Below are positions 6,157 through 6,727 of a stretch of DNA of 6,727 nt, piece after piece. The stretch lies in assembly GCA_003485905.1 (NCBI GenBank), contig DNHK01000010.1:1-6727 (forward strand), given 5' to 3'. Origin of the DNA: Gammaproteobacteria bacterium (lineage in GTDB: Bacteria > Pseudomonadota > Gammaproteobacteria > Arenicellales > Arenicellaceae). Each line of letters starts with the position of its first letter. Positions within the stretch are counted from its first letter, which is position 1. The translations under genes and the position numbers were made by a program. Below the pieces are notes generated by a model. That model did not search any database, was not told where the DNA came from, and saw only the letters and a list, made by a program, of their open reading frames with translations.

Positions 6157-6597
6157 TCAGTTTATTTGCTTCTTTGAAGGTGGTTTTTTAGGAATAGGTA
6201 CTGCTTCTACCCCTGCCTTATTTAATTCGTGCACCTGATCTTTGGTCGCAGACCCGCGTATCCCCTTTTGTTCAATTTCACCTTGGTGCATTTTTAGCGC
6301 TTGATCAGCAAACTTAGTCCCCACATCTTCATAGTTTTCTTCTATATGACTATGAACTTTACGAAGAAATTCTTGCTGTTGCTTGTACATAAGCGCGCTG
6401 CTAGTGCTTGCATGCAAATTTTTTTCTGGCGAACTACGGACTAATTTTGAGGCGGTTGGTATTTTTTGAATACTCTTATCATCACAGATAGGGCAACTTA
6501 CCATCGCCTTTTCTAGTTGAGTTTTCAAATCGTTTGATGACGAAAACCAGCCCTCAAAAATATGAAATTCGCTGCATTGAAGATCAAATATGACCAC
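6157..6597 (-). CDS. DUF1178 family protein (putative zinc-ribbon-like)
   Basis: This is a small cytoplasmic protein of unknown function in a family widespread in proteobacteria. The 146 residues match the DUF1178 pattern: the N-terminus MVIFDLQCSEFHIFEGWFS (1-19; family form MIVFDL.C..GH.FEGWF), and a CPIC pair (35-38) followed by KIPTAS. Later come VGTKFADQALKMHQGEIEQ (92-110), with the conserved FA..A...H.GE core, and KGIRGSAT (111-118). C8, H12, C35 and C38 could form one zinc site; this is inferred from their pattern. A Lys/Pro-rich tail (136-144) closes the protein. The GTG start is fixed by the family N-terminus; the upstream ribosome-binding site is weak (GAG about 7 nt before). It is convergent with pdsS, with only 14 bp between the stops, and shows no functional link to it. 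Confidence 0.9.
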   Translation of the reverse strand: MVIFDLQCSEFHIFEGWFSSSNDLKTQLEKAMVSCPICDDKSIQKIPTASKLVRSSPEKNLHASTSSALMYKQQQEFLRKVHSHIEENYEDVGTKFADQALKMHQGEIEQKGIRGSATKDQVHELNKAGVEAVPIPKKPPSKKQIN

Positions 6598-6727
6598 TTC
6601 TAGTCTCGCACAACGTAAAGAACAATATTTGTATACCGGTAATTTTGATCAAAGCATTTTATGTACATTAACCCCCCAAACCCATCCAAACCTTACTTAA
6701 ACTAATACCACCTTTCCAATACTATCA
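6598..6727. other. Non-coding upstream region of the DUF1178 gene, with short palindromes
   Basis: No gene is visible before the window ends. The stretch carries palindromes TACCGGTA (6634-6641), TTTGATCAAA (6644-6653) and ATGTACAT (6661-6668), and the pair CCAAACC at 6676-6682 and 6686-6692, exactly 10 bp apart. On the minus strand TTGATC (6652-6647) could serve as a -35 element for the DUF1178 gene, but no good -10 follows at the right distance. The window ends before any upstream gene appears. Confidence 0.35.

Overview
The window looks like chromosomal DNA of a marine Gammaproteobacterium. This rests mainly on the two-component pair at 3231-6142, whose residues match the 'proteobacterial dedicated sortase system' regulator and sensor (PdsR/PdsS), families known mostly from marine proteobacteria. 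The DNA is moderately AT-rich by eye. Two genes use GTG starts and one uses TTG. I see no transposase, integrase, phage gene, tRNA, rRNA or CRISPR array.

Layout: (1) 1-915 (+) is the C-terminal three quarters of a DAACS-family dicarboxylate/amino acid:cation symporter, cut by the window edge. (2) 916-1190 has no convincing gene, but holds a well-placed AGGAG followed by an 11-codon GTG mini-ORF. (3) 1191-2591 (+) is a PLP-dependent class V aminotransferase of the NifS/SufS cysteine-desulfurase fold, standing alone. (4) 2592-2749 is AT-rich and contains an 8-bp inverted repeat just beyond the next gene's stop. (5) 2750-2971 (-) is a small conserved-looking protein of unknown function, divergent from the regulator. 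(6) 2981-3230 is the divergent intergenic region, rich in dyads and GTGG-centred repeats. (7) 3231-3929 (+) is the response regulator PdsR and 3935-6142 (+) the sensor kinase PdsS, 5 bp apart and surely co-transcribed. (8) 6157-6597 (-) is a DUF1178 zinc-ribbon-like protein, convergent with pdsS. (9) 6598-6727 is the upstream region of that gene.

How the parts work together: PdsS should be an inner-membrane kinase with a large periplasmic region. That region carries a CBM9-like (carbohydrate-binding fold) segment and a PAS/Cache-like segment. It would pass phosphate to Asp53 of PdsR, an OmpR/PhoB-type DNA-binding regulator. Elsewhere this pair lies next to a class GN sortase and its LPXTG-like target protein, but neither is in this window. 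Upstream of pdsR, GTGG-headed 7-mers lie 11-12 bp apart, the geometry bound by OmpR/PhoB-family regulators, so autoregulation is a testable prediction. The transporter, aminotransferase, small protein and DUF1178 gene show no clear functional link to the pair.
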